A stretch of DNA of 64,000 bases from an uncultured Bacteroidales bacterium (GCA_902800305.1 CADCDP010000020.1:1-64000); one strand, 5' to 3'. Shown: positions 35,945-45,050, counted from the stretch's first letter. Notes: a model not told the origin generated them from the sequence alone. Translations and numbers: made by a program.

Positions 35945-36030
35945 GTAGACGACAAAGTAAATGTCCACGTTTTCTTTTTGTGCCTTGTTGAGAAGCAACA
36001 ATCGTATCCTTCACCTAAATTTTATCAACA

Positions 36031-36557
36031 ATGAAGAAAGCAACATGCAACAACTATCCGGGCGAGTTGATAACCATCCTTCCTGCAAGAACGACCCCGT
36101 CCAAGACATTTGAAGAGGATGTTCTTCGTTTCCCTTACATCCTTTCTCCAAGGGAACTGGACGAGTATGTCGTTCTGGAAAGTAGTATGTATCAGAAATT
36201 GTTCGGAAGGACAAAAATCTCCTCCAGCAAGTCAAAGAAACGGCTTTCCATCGTGAAAGTCTCGTATGATGGACAGTCCATTCCATTCATCGTGCCTACC
36301 TCTCTGCTTCGGCTACGGGGTTCCAACAGAAGTATGTGGCCTTAACACCCAATTCCATTTATGAACTCAGCGATGGAAAGGCAGTTCCAGCGCATAGTGG
36401 CGTTTGTATCAGCAAGGGGTGTTGGTGGCACTTTTATTGGGAACACCCTAACGCCGCAGTCAGGATGTCATTTAGGGTTGGTGTTATTGGCATCATCATT
36501 TCTGTTTTCTTATCGCTAATAAGCATATTATCGTCAAATTTGTTTAATAACTTCTAA
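36031..36557 (+). pseudogene. Small C-terminally membrane-anchored protein, frameshifted
   Basis: I do not recognise the family. The first frame (MKKATCNNYPGELITILPAR onward) runs 104 residues to 36345 but becomes implausible after KVSYDGQ. From about 36284 the frame two bases on reads SIHRAYLSASATGFQQKYVA, then LTPNSIYELSDGKAV, and continues to 36557 with a C-terminal membrane segment (VGVIGIIISVFLSLISIL). The joined product would be about 175 residues: a soluble N-terminal part and a tail anchor. No slippery heptamer is seen at the junction, so mutation or sequencing error is likelier than programmed frameshifting. It sits in the same decay zone as the broken HEPN gene. Confidence 0.6.
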
Positions 36558-36570
36558 AACAAAAACAATT

Positions 36571-37431
36571 ATGAAGACAAAATTTTTCTTTTTGCTGGCA
36601 GCCTTGCTGCTAAACGTGTGTGCCTTTGCACAGAGTGAGAACACCACACCCCTGAAGGGTGACGTGAACAACGACGGAACCGTGGATGTGGCAGACATCA
36701 ATGCCGTCATTGAGATTATGAAGAATGGTGGAGGAACGGGCGAAGAGACAAAGTATTATTGGTATGCAGGTCAAACACAACCATCATCAATAAGTGGAAC
36801 ACCAACAGTTGATGATACAAACTTCACAAATAATAAATGGCATACACTTGGTAATGCAACAACAATTGGTAAGACTATAATAGGTGGTACATCTGGTTTA
36901 GATTGGTATGTTGCGGTTCCAACAGCGGTCGGATTAAAAGCAACTGCCGGTGATTTATCAACACCTGATACGAGTTGGGATAATATAGGAACCATTACAA
37001 TAAATAATATTTCATATACTGTGTGGCGTCCTAATATCACGGGTGTAAGATGCGCAGTTTATATGGCAGGAACGGGCGAAGAGACAAAGTATTATTGGTA
37101 TGTAGGACAAACACCACCAACAGCATTACCTACTAATGATTCTCAATTAGCAACCGGATTAGATGCAGGTTGGAGAAAAATCAGTAATACTAAACCTATC
37201 GCAGGTACAGTAATATTTGATGGAACTGCCCAAGATGAAATTAATATTGCAACAACAAAAGTTACACAATATTTTGCAATTAATTCAGATGTAACTATTG
37301 GATCTTATGATTCATTTGGAGTAGATCAAACATCATCATTATTAACTGGTCCAACAGTTTCAAATGGAATGAATATATATACAACAACCAGTAAATCTAA
37401 AACATTTGGACATATAATTAAAGTAAAATAA
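36571..37431 (+). CDS. Secreted protein with dockerin-like repeat and two AT-rich KYYWY modules
   Basis: The 286-residue protein has a signal peptide (MKTKFFFLLAALLLNVCAFA), then a dockerin-type calcium loop GDVNNDGTVDVADINAVI (about 30-47) and two modules of about 110 residues, each opening with TGEETKYYWY-GQT. The first 170 nt have the GC-rich style of the neighbourhood; the modules from 36740 on are conspicuously AT-rich, with many TTA, ACA and AAT codons. A 34-nt stretch is identical at both module openings (36733-36766 and 37069-37102). Similar WYVGQT-style modules are, from memory, seen in surface or phage-tail proteins of gut Bacteroidales and their phages; I could not check this. It is probably a cell-surface or secreted binding protein. 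Confidence 0.8.
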   Translation: MKTKFFFLLAALLLNVCAFAQSENTTPLKGDVNNDGTVDVADINAVIEIMKNGGGTGEETKYYWYAGQTQPSSISGTPTVDDTNFTNNKWHTLGNATTIGKTIIGGTSGLDWYVAVPTAVGLKATAGDLSTPDTSWDNIGTITINNISYTVWRPNITGVRCAVYMAGTGEETKYYWYVGQTPPTALPTNDSQLATGLDAGWRKISNTKPIAGTVIFDGTAQDEINIATTKVTQYFAINSDVTIGSYDSFGVDQTSSLLTGPTVSNGMNIYTTTSKSKTFGHIIKVK

Positions 37432-37473
37432 AAATATATTAAATAAAAATATGGCAACATTCTTGGACTGATA

Positions 37474-38232
37474 ATGAAGAAATTGTTTATGAAAAGACTT
37501 TATACAATCATCATGGCATTGGCAACGCTGGTTGTCAGTGCCAACAACATCGAGGCGCAGACGGGCGAAGAGACGGCACTGGTGGTGAGCCTCGCGGAAG
37601 GCTCCTCCATGACTGCCCTGCAATTCAACCTCTCCCTGCCCGAGGGCGTGACCCTCACGACCAGCGGTGACACATACGGTACTACCCTCGGCACAGCCAC
37701 CGACGGGCACACCCTCGATGTGGAGACGCTCAGCAACGGTGACCACCTCTTCATCCTCTACAACAGGGAGCAGAAGGCGTTCAAGAGTGGTGAACTCCTG
37801 CGCATTCCCCTCACAGCAGGAAGCACAGCTACCGAAGCCAACGGAAAGCTCTACTCTGTCCGCACCGCCACAGCCGATGCCGTGAGCCACACGTGTGCCG
37901 AGGTCTCCTTCTCTGTGATTGTGCCGATAAAACAGTGTGTCACACCCACCATTTCGTTTGCCAATGGGAAAGTGAAGGTTACATGTGCGACGGAGGGGGC
38001 AAAGTGTGTGACAAGCATCGTTATGGCTGAGAACCAGACAAGCGAGGACGGTGAGATTGACGTTTCTCCAGCTTTCACGGTGAGCACCTACGCAACGGCA
38101 GAAGGGTATGAAGACTCGGAAGTGGTGACAGCTACATTCAGTTGGCCTAAGACTGCTGGCGATTTGAACGAAGATGGACACATAGACATCTCCGACGTGA
38201 CGACACTTGTCAACATCATCTTGGGGAAGTAA
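37474..38232 (+). CDS. Secreted cohesin-like / dockerin protein
   Basis: The protein has 252 residues from 37474 (or 247 from the second ATG at 37489) and a signal peptide ending near NNIEAQ. Then come a cohesin-like beta domain (about 30-145; ALQFNLSLPEGVTL, LRIPLTAGSTATEANGKLYS), a short CHB/HEX-like repeat (TPTISFANGKVKVTCATEGA) and a C-terminal dockerin loop GDLNEDGHIDISDVTTLV. Bacteroidales use such domains on secreted proteins, not necessarily in cellulosomes. Just after the signal peptide it contains TGEET encoded by ACGGGCGAAGAGAC (37561-37574), the same DNA seam found twice in the preceding gene. The base composition is normal. It lies 42 nt after that gene, probably in the same unit. 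Confidence 0.8.
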   Translation: MKKLFMKRLYTIIMALATLVVSANNIEAQTGEETALVVSLAEGSSMTALQFNLSLPEGVTLTTSGDTYGTTLGTATDGHTLDVETLSNGDHLFILYNREQKAFKSGELLRIPLTAGSTATEANGKLYSVRTATADAVSHTCAEVSFSVIVPIKQCVTPTISFANGKVKVTCATEGAKCVTSIVMAENQTSEDGEIDVSPAFTVSTYATAEGYEDSEVVTATFSWPKTAGDLNEDGHIDISDVTTLVNIILGK

Positions 38233-38384
38233 GTCGCGTTTTCTTTCAGACGAACACGAATCTTACGAATAAAGCGAATGGTTAAGTCATGCAGGACTAG
38301 GCCATTCGTGTCTATTAGTGTCATTCGTGTTCGATACAAAGTCGTGACGAGATGGCGTGGATTGAAAAGGTAAAAGGGAAAAAT

Positions 38385-38437
38385 GAAAAGTGAAAAATTT
38401 GCTACCGCAGGAAAAAGTAGCAAATTTTTCACTTTTC
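38385..38437. repeat. 21-bp perfect inverted repeat upstream of the giant sensor gene
   Basis: 38385-38405 and 38417-38437 are perfect inverted copies with an 11-nt loop, ending 26 nt before the -7 element. The flank 38372-38389 is an 18-mer also present, inverted, inside the addB-like gene at 33130-33147. The rest of 38233-38492 is non-coding and contains ATTCGTGT-type repeats. Confidence 0.8.
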
Positions 38438-38463
38438 CCTCTTCACTTTTCCCTTTATTTCCG

Positions 38464-38471
38464 TACCTTTG
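38464..38471 (+). promoter_or_regulatory. Promoter -7 element for the giant sensor kinase
   Basis: TACCTTTG lies 21 nt before the ATG at 38493. This makes the upstream start at 38469 impossible as a translated codon. Confidence 0.65.
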
Positions 38472-38492
38472 CATCTACAAAAAATAATCACA

Positions 38493-41400
38493 ATGAAAAA
38501 GATACAGCTTTTTGTCCTCCTGCTTCTGACGGTTTTGCTCATGGGTCTTGTCGCCTGTGGGCATCCTGTGGGTGCGGAGACTGAAAGGGTGGATTCGCTG
38601 AATGTGCTGGCATACGAGGAGAAGTATGCGTCGTTGGAACGGGCTGGAAGGTTGGCTGAGGATGCGTTGAGGGAGGCGACGGCGTTGGGCTATCGGGACG
38701 GGGTGCATGAGGCGTGGTTGAGAAAGGGGGATGTGTATGGGATGCGGATGGACTATGATTCGGCTCAGGTGTGCTACAAGAAGGTGCTGGAGGAGAGCTA
38801 TAATGACTTGATGTGCAGTATTGCGGATGTGGATATGATGTCGGTGTGCTTGATGACCTCCCAGAGTAAGGAGTTTTACGATTACCGTGGGGATGCGGAG
38901 GAACGGTTGGCGAATGTGGCGGAGGAAGAAGGCGATGGGATGTCGGCGCATGAGCAGTGGCTGTGGAAGGCGGTGCGGACGGACTATCATTTTGTGTCGT
39001 TGAATTACTTTAGCAGGATGCGTCAGGAGGAGGGTGTGAAGGAGGAACTGGAGTGGTTGTCGAAGCATCGTGAGTTGTTTGCGGAGAATCGGGTGCAGAT
39101 GTCGGTGTTTCTGTTTTTGAGTGCGATGTATGATGGAGGAGGGACGATGGACGAGGAGGAGCGGCAACGTAGTTTGGTTCGCCTGTTGTCGATGAGCAAG
39201 GAACATGGATTGGTGTATTTCGAGGTGTCGGCGCTCAATGCTTTGGCTCGGTCGGTGATGTCGGACGGGAACATGAGGCCGTCGCGGAGGGTCTTTTTGG
39301 CGGAGCTGATGGGTGAGGATGGTGTGGATAGTCTTGACTATCGACTGGCGAACCGTGCGTTGCGTCTGGCTCGGGAGTATGGGAATGGTTTTGTGGAGAC
39401 GACGGTGTTGATTACGTTGTCTGACTATGCGTTGAGGCAGGGCGAGGACAGTCTGGCTCTGCTGCAGATGGAAAGGGCGTTGCAGCTCATCAATAAGCAT
39501 CATCGGGCAGACCAAGCCCCCTCTCCCATCTCCCCAAGGGGAGAAGCTGATACTTTGTCATTAGCAAAAGATACTACTCCTCCCCTAAGGGAGGTGAGGG
39601 AGGGGTCTTGGTCTGCTTCCACAGAAATGAGGTGGATTGCTGACCCGAATGTGATGGCTGTACCTGAATGGATGGCGAGTGTGAGGGAGCAGTTGAGTAT
39701 CATTTATGGTGCGATGGGTCGTAAGGCGGAATCGGATGAGAATCATAACATTTATTTTGATATATTGGATGCGACACGCCAAGACTTGCGTGTGCAACAG
39801 GAGGAGGAGCATCTGAGGCGTGAGGAGCGGATGTTGAACGTATTGTTGTGGGGCTTTGCTGTGGCTTTTGTGGTGCTAACTTGGGGACTCATTCTTTATA
39901 ACAAGCGGAGTCGTCGGGAATACAACAGGAAGGTGGAGCAGCTGGAACGGGTGATAGCGGTGTGTAAGCGTCTGTCGGGGGCGATGACGGACGATGTGAT
40001 GGACGAGGGGGCTTTGGAGGATGCTTTGCACCGTGTGGCTGATGAGGATGTGGTGGAGCTTTTTCCTGTGCTGGGGGGAAAAGACTGGACAACTGCGGAT
40101 ACTACGGATGCGTTGAAGGGGCTTGACAGGGAAATGTACAAGGTGTTGCAGGTGTTTTACCATTGGATGAAGGAGAAGGGTTTGCAATATGTGGCATACG
40201 TGTGTGAACAGCAAAGGCTGGAGAGTGAGACCTATGAGTTTGAGAGGCGTTTGGAAGAGAACAAACGTCAATACATTGAGAAGTTGACTTCGATGTCTAT
40301 TGTAAATGGTGTCACTCCGTTTCTGGACAGGGCTTTGCATGAGGTGAACAAGTGGTTGCTCCATGCTGAAAGCTCGTCGGACGGGGAGGGTGGTGTGCCT
40401 CCTGCGAATTTGCAGTATTTGAGGGAACTGATTGTTCAAATCAATCAGTATAACGATGTGTTGGGGCATTGGGTGAAGATACGTCGGGGATGGGTGACGC
40501 TGAATGTCGAGAATTTTGCTTTGCAGCCATTGTTCGACACGATGAAGCGGGCTGTGAAGGCATTCGAGGTGAAGGGGATTTCGCTCCAAGTGGAAGATAC
40601 GCCGAGTGTTGTCAAGGCTGACAAGGCTTTGACGCTCTTTATGATGAACACGTTGATGGATAATGCCAGGAAATATACTCCGAATGGGGGACGGGTGACT
40701 TTGTCTGCTGAAGAAGGGGAAACATACGTGGAGATTGCTGTCGAGGACACAGGGCATGGTATGTCGGCTGAGGATGTGGCTGTCATCAATCATCAAAAGG
40801 TGTATGATTCCAGCAAGATTGGTGTGTCGGGTAATGATTCGGACGAAATACGGGAGAATAAGGGTTTTGGTTTTGGTCTGATGAATTGCAAGGGTATCAT
40901 CGGGAAGTATAAGAAAACGAACAAGGTGTTTGATGTGTGTGAGTTTGGTGTAAAAAGTGAACAGGGGAAGGGGAGTCGGTTCTTTTTCCGTTTACCAAAG
41001 GGGATGGTGAGGGCACTCACGCTCTTGTTGTTGATGGTGGGCATGGGAGGCCAAGGTCTTGCAAATCCTCTGGAACGTGCGGCTAGTTATGCGGACAGCA
41101 TCTATGTCTCGAATGTGGCAGGGAACTATGAACAAGCTATCCTCTATGCCGATTCTGCCATCCTGCAACTGAACGAATATTACCGCCTCGCCTATCCCAA
41201 GGGGCAGGATTTGATGGTGCTGGAGGGGGCTGATATGGGGGAATTGGCTTGGTGGAAGTCTGGTTTCGACACCGATTATGAACTGATTATCGGCATTCGC
41301 AATGAGGTGGCTATTGCTGCGTTGGCTCTCAATCGCAACAGCCTTTATCACTATAACACAGAGGTGTTCACGAGGCTTTATACCTTGACGAGTACCGACC

Positions 41401-42749
41401 CGACGCTGGAGGATTATTGCAATAGTATCCGAATGGCTAACCGCAACAAGAAGACGCTGTCGATATTGTTGGGGATGCTGATTTTCTTTGTCGTCGTTGT
41501 CTTCTTCTTCTTGCACTATCGCCACCATCAGCTTTTCATCTTCAACTTGCGTCAGTTGATAGAGCTGAACAGAAATGTGTTCACGGCCACGGAGGAGGAT
41601 TTTCCGAAGGTCTTCCATCAGAGTCTATCGGACATCAAATCGGTACGCACGGTGGGGATGATGGTTCCGTCGAAGGAGAATGCGGAGGAAAAGACGTTCT
41701 TCTTTACGGGCGATACAACGGAACGGCGTGTCTATGAGAGTTTGATGCAATCGGCCTACGCACAGAAGACGGAAGTGGAGAGCAGCAACGGACATTTTCA
41801 TGCTTATCCTCTTTTCGTCCCTGGCTCTGACGATGGCTCGTTGACGGGAGTCCTTGGCATTTGTTTTGGCGATGCTACTCTGACGGCTGAAGAGCGGTTG
41901 TTGATTGACCTTGTGGCTCAGTTTATGAGCATCCATACCTATTTCTCTTATCGGAAGGTAAACGAAATGAACGAAATGCTGGAGTTGAAGCAGGATGAAC
42001 GTCAGCGCATCGATGCGGAGCAGCAGAGGGTTTATGTCCGTAATCAAATCATGGATAATTGCCTTTCCACGCTGAAGCATGAGACAATGTATTATCCTCA
42101 TCGCATCAAGCAGATGCTGGATGTTGCATCGGAAAACCCTGATGCTCCTGTCGATGTGAAGGTGATTCGTGACATGAGCGAATTGCTTTCTTATTACAAG
42201 GAGGTTTTCACCATCCTGAGTGCATGTGCTGGAAGGCAGGTGGAACTGGTGCTTTTCAAACGGACTACGCTTTCGGCTCAGGACATCGCAAAAATGGCTA
42301 AACGCTCGTTTAACAGGCAGGGGAGAAAATGGAAGGCGAAGACAGTGCTCCACGTGGATGGGTCTGAGGATTTGCAGATACAGGGAGACAGAATTTACCT
42401 CCAAATTCTTATCGACAACATCATTTCTCTGTATTTTGAGCATCAATCGGGTGGAGATTTGTGGCTAAATTTTGCTGTTTCAGATGGTTTTGCTAAATTT
42501 GCATTCGCAGATGGGGTGTATCGATATAGTGAAGAGGATATTCCGTCGATGTTCTATATAGACCATGTACGGTATGATGCTGGTACAGACACGTTGGTGG
42601 GCGCACAATACCTGATTTGCCGTCAGGTCATCAGGGAGCATGATGCTCATTCCACACGTCGGGGATGCCGCCTCTATGTGGAGAACAACGAAGATGGTCA
42701 GGGTTCTCGTTTTGTCTTTACCTTGCCTGTTGGAAGCAGTAAAGTTTAA
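38493..42749 (+). CDS. Giant double sensor histidine kinase (two TPR-TM-kinase units fused)
   Basis: The protein has 1418 residues. The first unit has a lipoprotein-like signal (LLMGLVACG), a periplasmic TPR-type helical region, TM1 at about 447-469 and a kinase core with N box NTLMDNARKYTPNGG (about 718), G1 VEDTGHGMS and G2 GFGFGLMNC. The second unit begins with a new signal-like hydrophobic stretch (about 838-856, VRALTLLLLMVGMGGQGLA), another TPR-like region, TM near 988-1009, a GAF-like domain, a DHp-like box STLKHETMYYPHRIKQ (about 1192) and a weak ATPase-like end. It resembles the DUF5112/DUF5113 kinases of Prevotella, from memory. The first unit has no clear HisKA histidine and the second has weak ATP-binding boxes, so the two may complement each other. 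A 109-bp inverted-repeat element (39508-39616) is translated within it. Confidence 0.85.
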   Translation: MKKIQLFVLLLLTVLLMGLVACGHPVGAETERVDSLNVLAYEEKYASLERAGRLAEDALREATALGYRDGVHEAWLRKGDVYGMRMDYDSAQVCYKKVLEESYNDLMCSIADVDMMSVCLMTSQSKEFYDYRGDAEERLANVAEEEGDGMSAHEQWLWKAVRTDYHFVSLNYFSRMRQEEGVKEELEWLSKHRELFAENRVQMSVFLFLSAMYDGGGTMDEEERQRSLVRLLSMSKEHGLVYFEVSALNALARSVMSDGNMRPSRRVFLAELMGEDGVDSLDYRLANRALRLAREYGNGFVETTVLITLSDYALRQGEDSLALLQMERALQLINKHHRADQAPSPISPRGEADTLSLAKDTTPPLREVREGSWSASTEMRWIADPNVMAVPEWMASVREQLSIIYGAMGRKAESDENHNIYFDILDATRQDLRVQQEEEHLRREERMLNVLLWGFAVAFVVLTWGLILYNKRSRREYNRKVEQLERVIAVCKRLSGAMTDDVMDEGALEDALHRVADEDVVELFPVLGGKDWTTADTTDALKGLDREMYKVLQVFYHWMKEKGLQYVAYVCEQQRLESETYEFERRLEENKRQYIEKLTSMSIVNGVTPFLDRALHEVNKWLLHAESSSDGEGGVPPANLQYLRELIVQINQYNDVLGHWVKIRRGWVTLNVENFALQPLFDTMKRAVKAFEVKGISLQVEDTPSVVKADKALTLFMMNTLMDNARKYTPNGGRVTLSAEEGETYVEIAVEDTGHGMSAEDVAVINHQKVYDSSKIGVSGNDSDEIRENKGFGFGLMNCKGIIGKYKKTNKVFDVCEFGVKSEQGKGSRFFFRLPKGMVRALTLLLLMVGMGGQGLANPLERAASYADSIYVSNVAGNYEQAILYADSAILQLNEYYRLAYPKGQDLMVLEGADMGELAWWKSGFDTDYELIIGIRNEVAIAALALNRNSLYHYNTEVFTRLYTLTSTDPTLEDYCNSIRMANRNKKTLSILLGMLIFFVVVVFFFLHYRHHQLFIFNLRQLIELNRNVFTATEEDFPKVFHQSLSDIKSVRTVGMMVPSKENAEEKTFFFTGDTTERRVYESLMQSAYAQKTEVESSNGHFHAYPLFVPGSDDGSLTGVLGICFGDATLTAEERLLIDLVAQFMSIHTYFSYRKVNEMNEMLELKQDERQRIDAEQQRVYVRNQIMDNCLSTLKHETMYYPHRIKQMLDVASENPDAPVDVKVIRDMSELLSYYKEVFTILSACAGRQVELVLFKRTTLSAQDIAKMAKRSFNRQGRKWKAKTVLHVDGSEDLQIQGDRIYLQILIDNIISLYFEHQSGGDLWLNFAVSDGFAKFAFADGVYRYSEEDIPSMFYIDHVRYDAGTDTLVGAQYLICRQVIREHDAHSTRRGCRLYVENNEDGQGSRFVFTLPVGSSKV
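39508..39616. mobile_element. 109-bp inverted-repeat (MITE-like) element inside the sensor kinase reading frame
   Basis: Both ends carry GCAGACCAAG-CCCCTC in inverted orientation. The arms of about 38 bp (39508-39545 and 39578-39616) match at roughly four of five positions, and each contains a CCCC-AGGGG palindrome. The frame stays open across it and encodes a Pro/Arg-rich linker (APSPISPRGEADTL; TTPPLREVREGSW) between the TPR region and TM1. No transposase is encoded. Confidence 0.65.
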
Positions 42750-42842
42750 AGAGGCTGACGCGATGTTTGTAAACAAGCCGCAAGGTCTTTAAACTTTAAA
42801 TTGTACCTTTAAACTTTACAAAATACTCAAAAATATAATTCT

Positions 42843-43562
42843 ATGGAATCTTTTAAAGTTATTATAGTGGAAGATGTCGCCCTCGAAATGAAGGGTACAA
42901 AGGAGATTTTCCGTTCCGAAATTCCTGAAGCGGAAATTGTGGGTACGGCGATGAACGAAACGGATTTGTGGAAGTTGATGCGCGACAATCAGCCTGACCT
43001 TGTGTTGCTTGACCTCGGTTTGGGTGGCTCCACCACCGTGGGAGTGGATGTGTGTAGGCAGTTGCGTCGTCGTTATCCCCAAGTGCATGTACTGATTTTC
43101 ACGGGTGAAGTGCTGAACGAGAAACTTTGGGTGGATGCCTTGGATGCAGGTGCCGATGGCATCATCTTGAAGAGTGGGGAGTTGCTGACGAAGGGTGATG
43201 TGCAGAGTGTGTTGAATGGAAAGCGGATGGTGTTCAATCAACCTATCTTGGAGAAGATTCTGCAGCGTTTCCGCAAGTCTGTCCTCGACGAGTCTTTGCG
43301 TCAGGAGGCATTTCTCGATTACGACATCGACGAATACGATGAGCGTTTCCTGCGCCATTTGGCTTTGGGTTATACGAAGGATATGATAGCAGGTTTGAGA
43401 GGAATGCCTTTTGGTGTGAAGTCGATAGAGAAACGCCAGAATGACCTGACTAACCGTCTTTTTGGCGAAGACCACGGCAGTGTGAATGCCACCCGTCTTG
43501 TCACCAAGGCTATAGAACTTCGTATTCTCGATATAGACAATCTGGAACCTGATGACGAATAA
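42843..43562 (+). CDS. Response regulator of the giant sensor
   Basis: The 239-residue protein has an N-terminal receiver domain with the acidic pair in IIVEDVALE, the phospho-acceptor Asp in VLLDLGLGG (about 58), Thr in IFTGEV and Lys in ILKSGE. The C-terminal half (about 145-239) contains a helical DNA-binding-like region, FLRHLALGYTKDMIAGLRGM and SIEKRQNDLTNRLFG, resembling a divergent LuxR/NarL or DUF5932 output domain. The gap of 93 nt to the kinase and the same direction make it the obvious partner. A near-consensus TACCTTTA at 42804-42811 might give it a separate promoter. Confidence 0.88.
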   Translation: MESFKVIIVEDVALEMKGTKEIFRSEIPEAEIVGTAMNETDLWKLMRDNQPDLVLLDLGLGGSTTVGVDVCRQLRRRYPQVHVLIFTGEVLNEKLWVDALDAGADGIILKSGELLTKGDVQSVLNGKRMVFNQPILEKILQRFRKSVLDESLRQEAFLDYDIDEYDERFLRHLALGYTKDMIAGLRGMPFGVKSIEKRQNDLTNRLFGEDHGSVNATRLVTKAIELRILDIDNLEPDDE

Positions 43563-43603
43563 TCTACCGATTTTCGTATTCCTTTCTTCTTTCTATCAAA
43601 CTC

Positions 43604-44299
43604 ATGCACAAGCAATCCATCATCCGTCGTATTTTGCAATGCTATTTTGTGGGCATAGCCCTCTCGTTTGTTGTGTTGCTCTTTGCCTCTTGGGTGCTGA
43701 GTATCTACGTGGATGGTGTGGAGGGGCTGCTCACAGCGCGTGGCATTCGTTGGATGTGTAGCAACATTGTTCCCAACTTTGCGGCTGTGCCTTTGGCGAA
43801 AAGGTTGATGGAGATGATGGCATTGAGCGTGTTGCTTGAATCTGGCATCTTTCGTACTTTCCGTGGCCATATCTCCTTGAAACAAAAACGAGCACTGCAA
43901 ATTACGGGAATTTCAGTGCTCGTCGTTGTGGGGCTTTTCTCTCTCTTGCTTTTCTTGCCTAATGCTGTTCTGCTCAGTGCTTTTGGCACCATTAGTCATT
44001 CGGCGTTCTCCAAAGGCTTGCATGGATTGCTGGTCTGTTTGGTGATTTTCCTTGGCAATGTGTATGGGTACACATCGGGACAGTTCACGACCTTGCATCA
44101 CTTTGTTCATGCCCATGTCGCTATTTTTTCCACTGTCGCCAACTATTTTGTCATCCTTTTTCTGGCCAGTCAGTTGGTCGGGTGTTTGGATTTTACAGGC
44201 ATTCTTCTTCTGCTGGGTGATGATGGTACGGGACTCTTCGTCTTGAAGGGTATTCTCTACAACATTCCTTTATTGCTCTATTTCTTGTTGCTGTTGTAG
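43604..44299 (+). CDS. Polytopic membrane protein, weakly AbgT-like
   Basis: The 231-residue protein has about six hydrophobic segments (residues about 13-34, 60-80, 98-122, 140-160, 175-200, 210-231). The stretch WVLSIYVDGVEGLLTARGIR near residue 28 recalls the N-terminal region of AbgT-type transporters (SAEGIRW pattern), but the protein is less than half their length, so transport is not established. It starts 41 nt after the response regulator and may be a target or accessory of that two-component pair. Its last 22 nt overlap the convergent nth gene. Confidence 0.65.
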   Translation: MHKQSIIRRILQCYFVGIALSFVVLLFASWVLSIYVDGVEGLLTARGIRWMCSNIVPNFAAVPLAKRLMEMMALSVLLESGIFRTFRGHISLKQKRALQITGISVLVVVGLFSLLLFLPNAVLLSAFGTISHSAFSKGLHGLLVCLVIFLGNVYGYTSGQFTTLHHFVHAHVAIFSTVANYFVILFLASQLVGCLDFTGILLLLGDDGTGLFVLKGILYNIPLLLYFLLLL

Positions 44300-44922
44300 G
44301 CCATGCAAGCCTGTTTCATGCCACATCCCTCACATTGGGGTCTCTGACTCTTGCATACATAGCGGCCATGCAGAATCAGCCAATGGTGGGCACGCGGAAT
44401 GAGTTCTTCTGGGATATTCTTCACCAGTTCCTTTTCCACAGCGTATGGAGTCGTGCATTTTTCCGACACTAAGCCGATGCGATGACTCACACGGAAGACA
44501 TGCGTATCCACTGCCATGGTGGCCTGATTGAAAGCTACGCTGAGCATGACGTTGGCTGTTTTTCGTCCCACACCTGGCAAAGCCACCAATGCGTCGAAAT
44601 CGCTGGGCACTTCGCCACCATGCCGTTCCACGATCATCTGTGCCATCTGCACCAAATGTTCTGCCTTGCTGTTGGGATAACTTACAGACTTTACATATTG
44701 AAATACCTCGTCTTTTGTGGCCTTAGCCATAGCCTCAGCTGTGGGAAAAGCCTCGAAGAGAGCAGGGGTGACCATGTTGACGCGCTTGTCTGTACATTGT
44801 GCCGATAGCATCACGGCACACAACAATTGGAAGGGGTCAGCGTAGTGCAGTTCCGTGTTTGCTTCGGGCATAGTCGTTTGGAAATATGCGATGAAATGGG
44901 AATACCGTTCTTTTTTTGTCAT
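44278..44922 (-). CDS. nth: Endonuclease III
   Basis: This DNA glycosylase/AP lyase removes oxidised pyrimidines. The 214-residue protein has the helix-hairpin-helix LPGVGRKTANVML (with the catalytic Lys near 120), the catalytic Asp in MAVDTHVFRVSHRIG (near 138), and the C-terminal [4Fe-4S] set C-x6-C-x2-C-x5-C in CKSQRPQCEGCGMKQAC. The length and spacing are standard. The 3' end overlaps the membrane protein gene on the other strand. Confidence 0.97.
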   Translation of the reverse strand: MTKKERYSHFIAYFQTTMPEANTELHYADPFQLLCAVMLSAQCTDKRVNMVTPALFEAFPTAEAMAKATKDEVFQYVKSVSYPNSKAEHLVQMAQMIVERHGGEVPSDFDALVALPGVGRKTANVMLSVAFNQATMAVDTHVFRVSHRIGLVSEKCTTPYAVEKELVKNIPEELIPRAHHWLILHGRYVCKSQRPQCEGCGMKQACMAYNSNKK

Positions 44923-44982
44923 GGGGGATGGAGGTTAACGATATGTAAAGTTTACAGTTTATACTTTATAATACAAAAAAAG

Positions 44983-45032
44983 AACTACGGACTACAGTAC
45001 TGCCGTATTGACGGCATCCGTAGTCCGTAGTT
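44983..45032 (-). terminator. Terminator of the rplU-rpmA transcript
   Basis: AACTACGGACTAC pairs perfectly with GTAGTCCGTAGTT, with an inner TGCCGT/ACGGCA stem. On the minus strand it runs into a T7 tract. Confidence 0.88.
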
Positions 45033-45050
45033 TTTCGTTCATTGTCTTTT

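Noticed and set aside
36571..37431. Prophage remnant
   Set aside because: The AT-rich modules recall phage surface proteins, but no integrase, capsid, portal or tail genes are nearby, and the protein has a signal peptide and dockerin loop.
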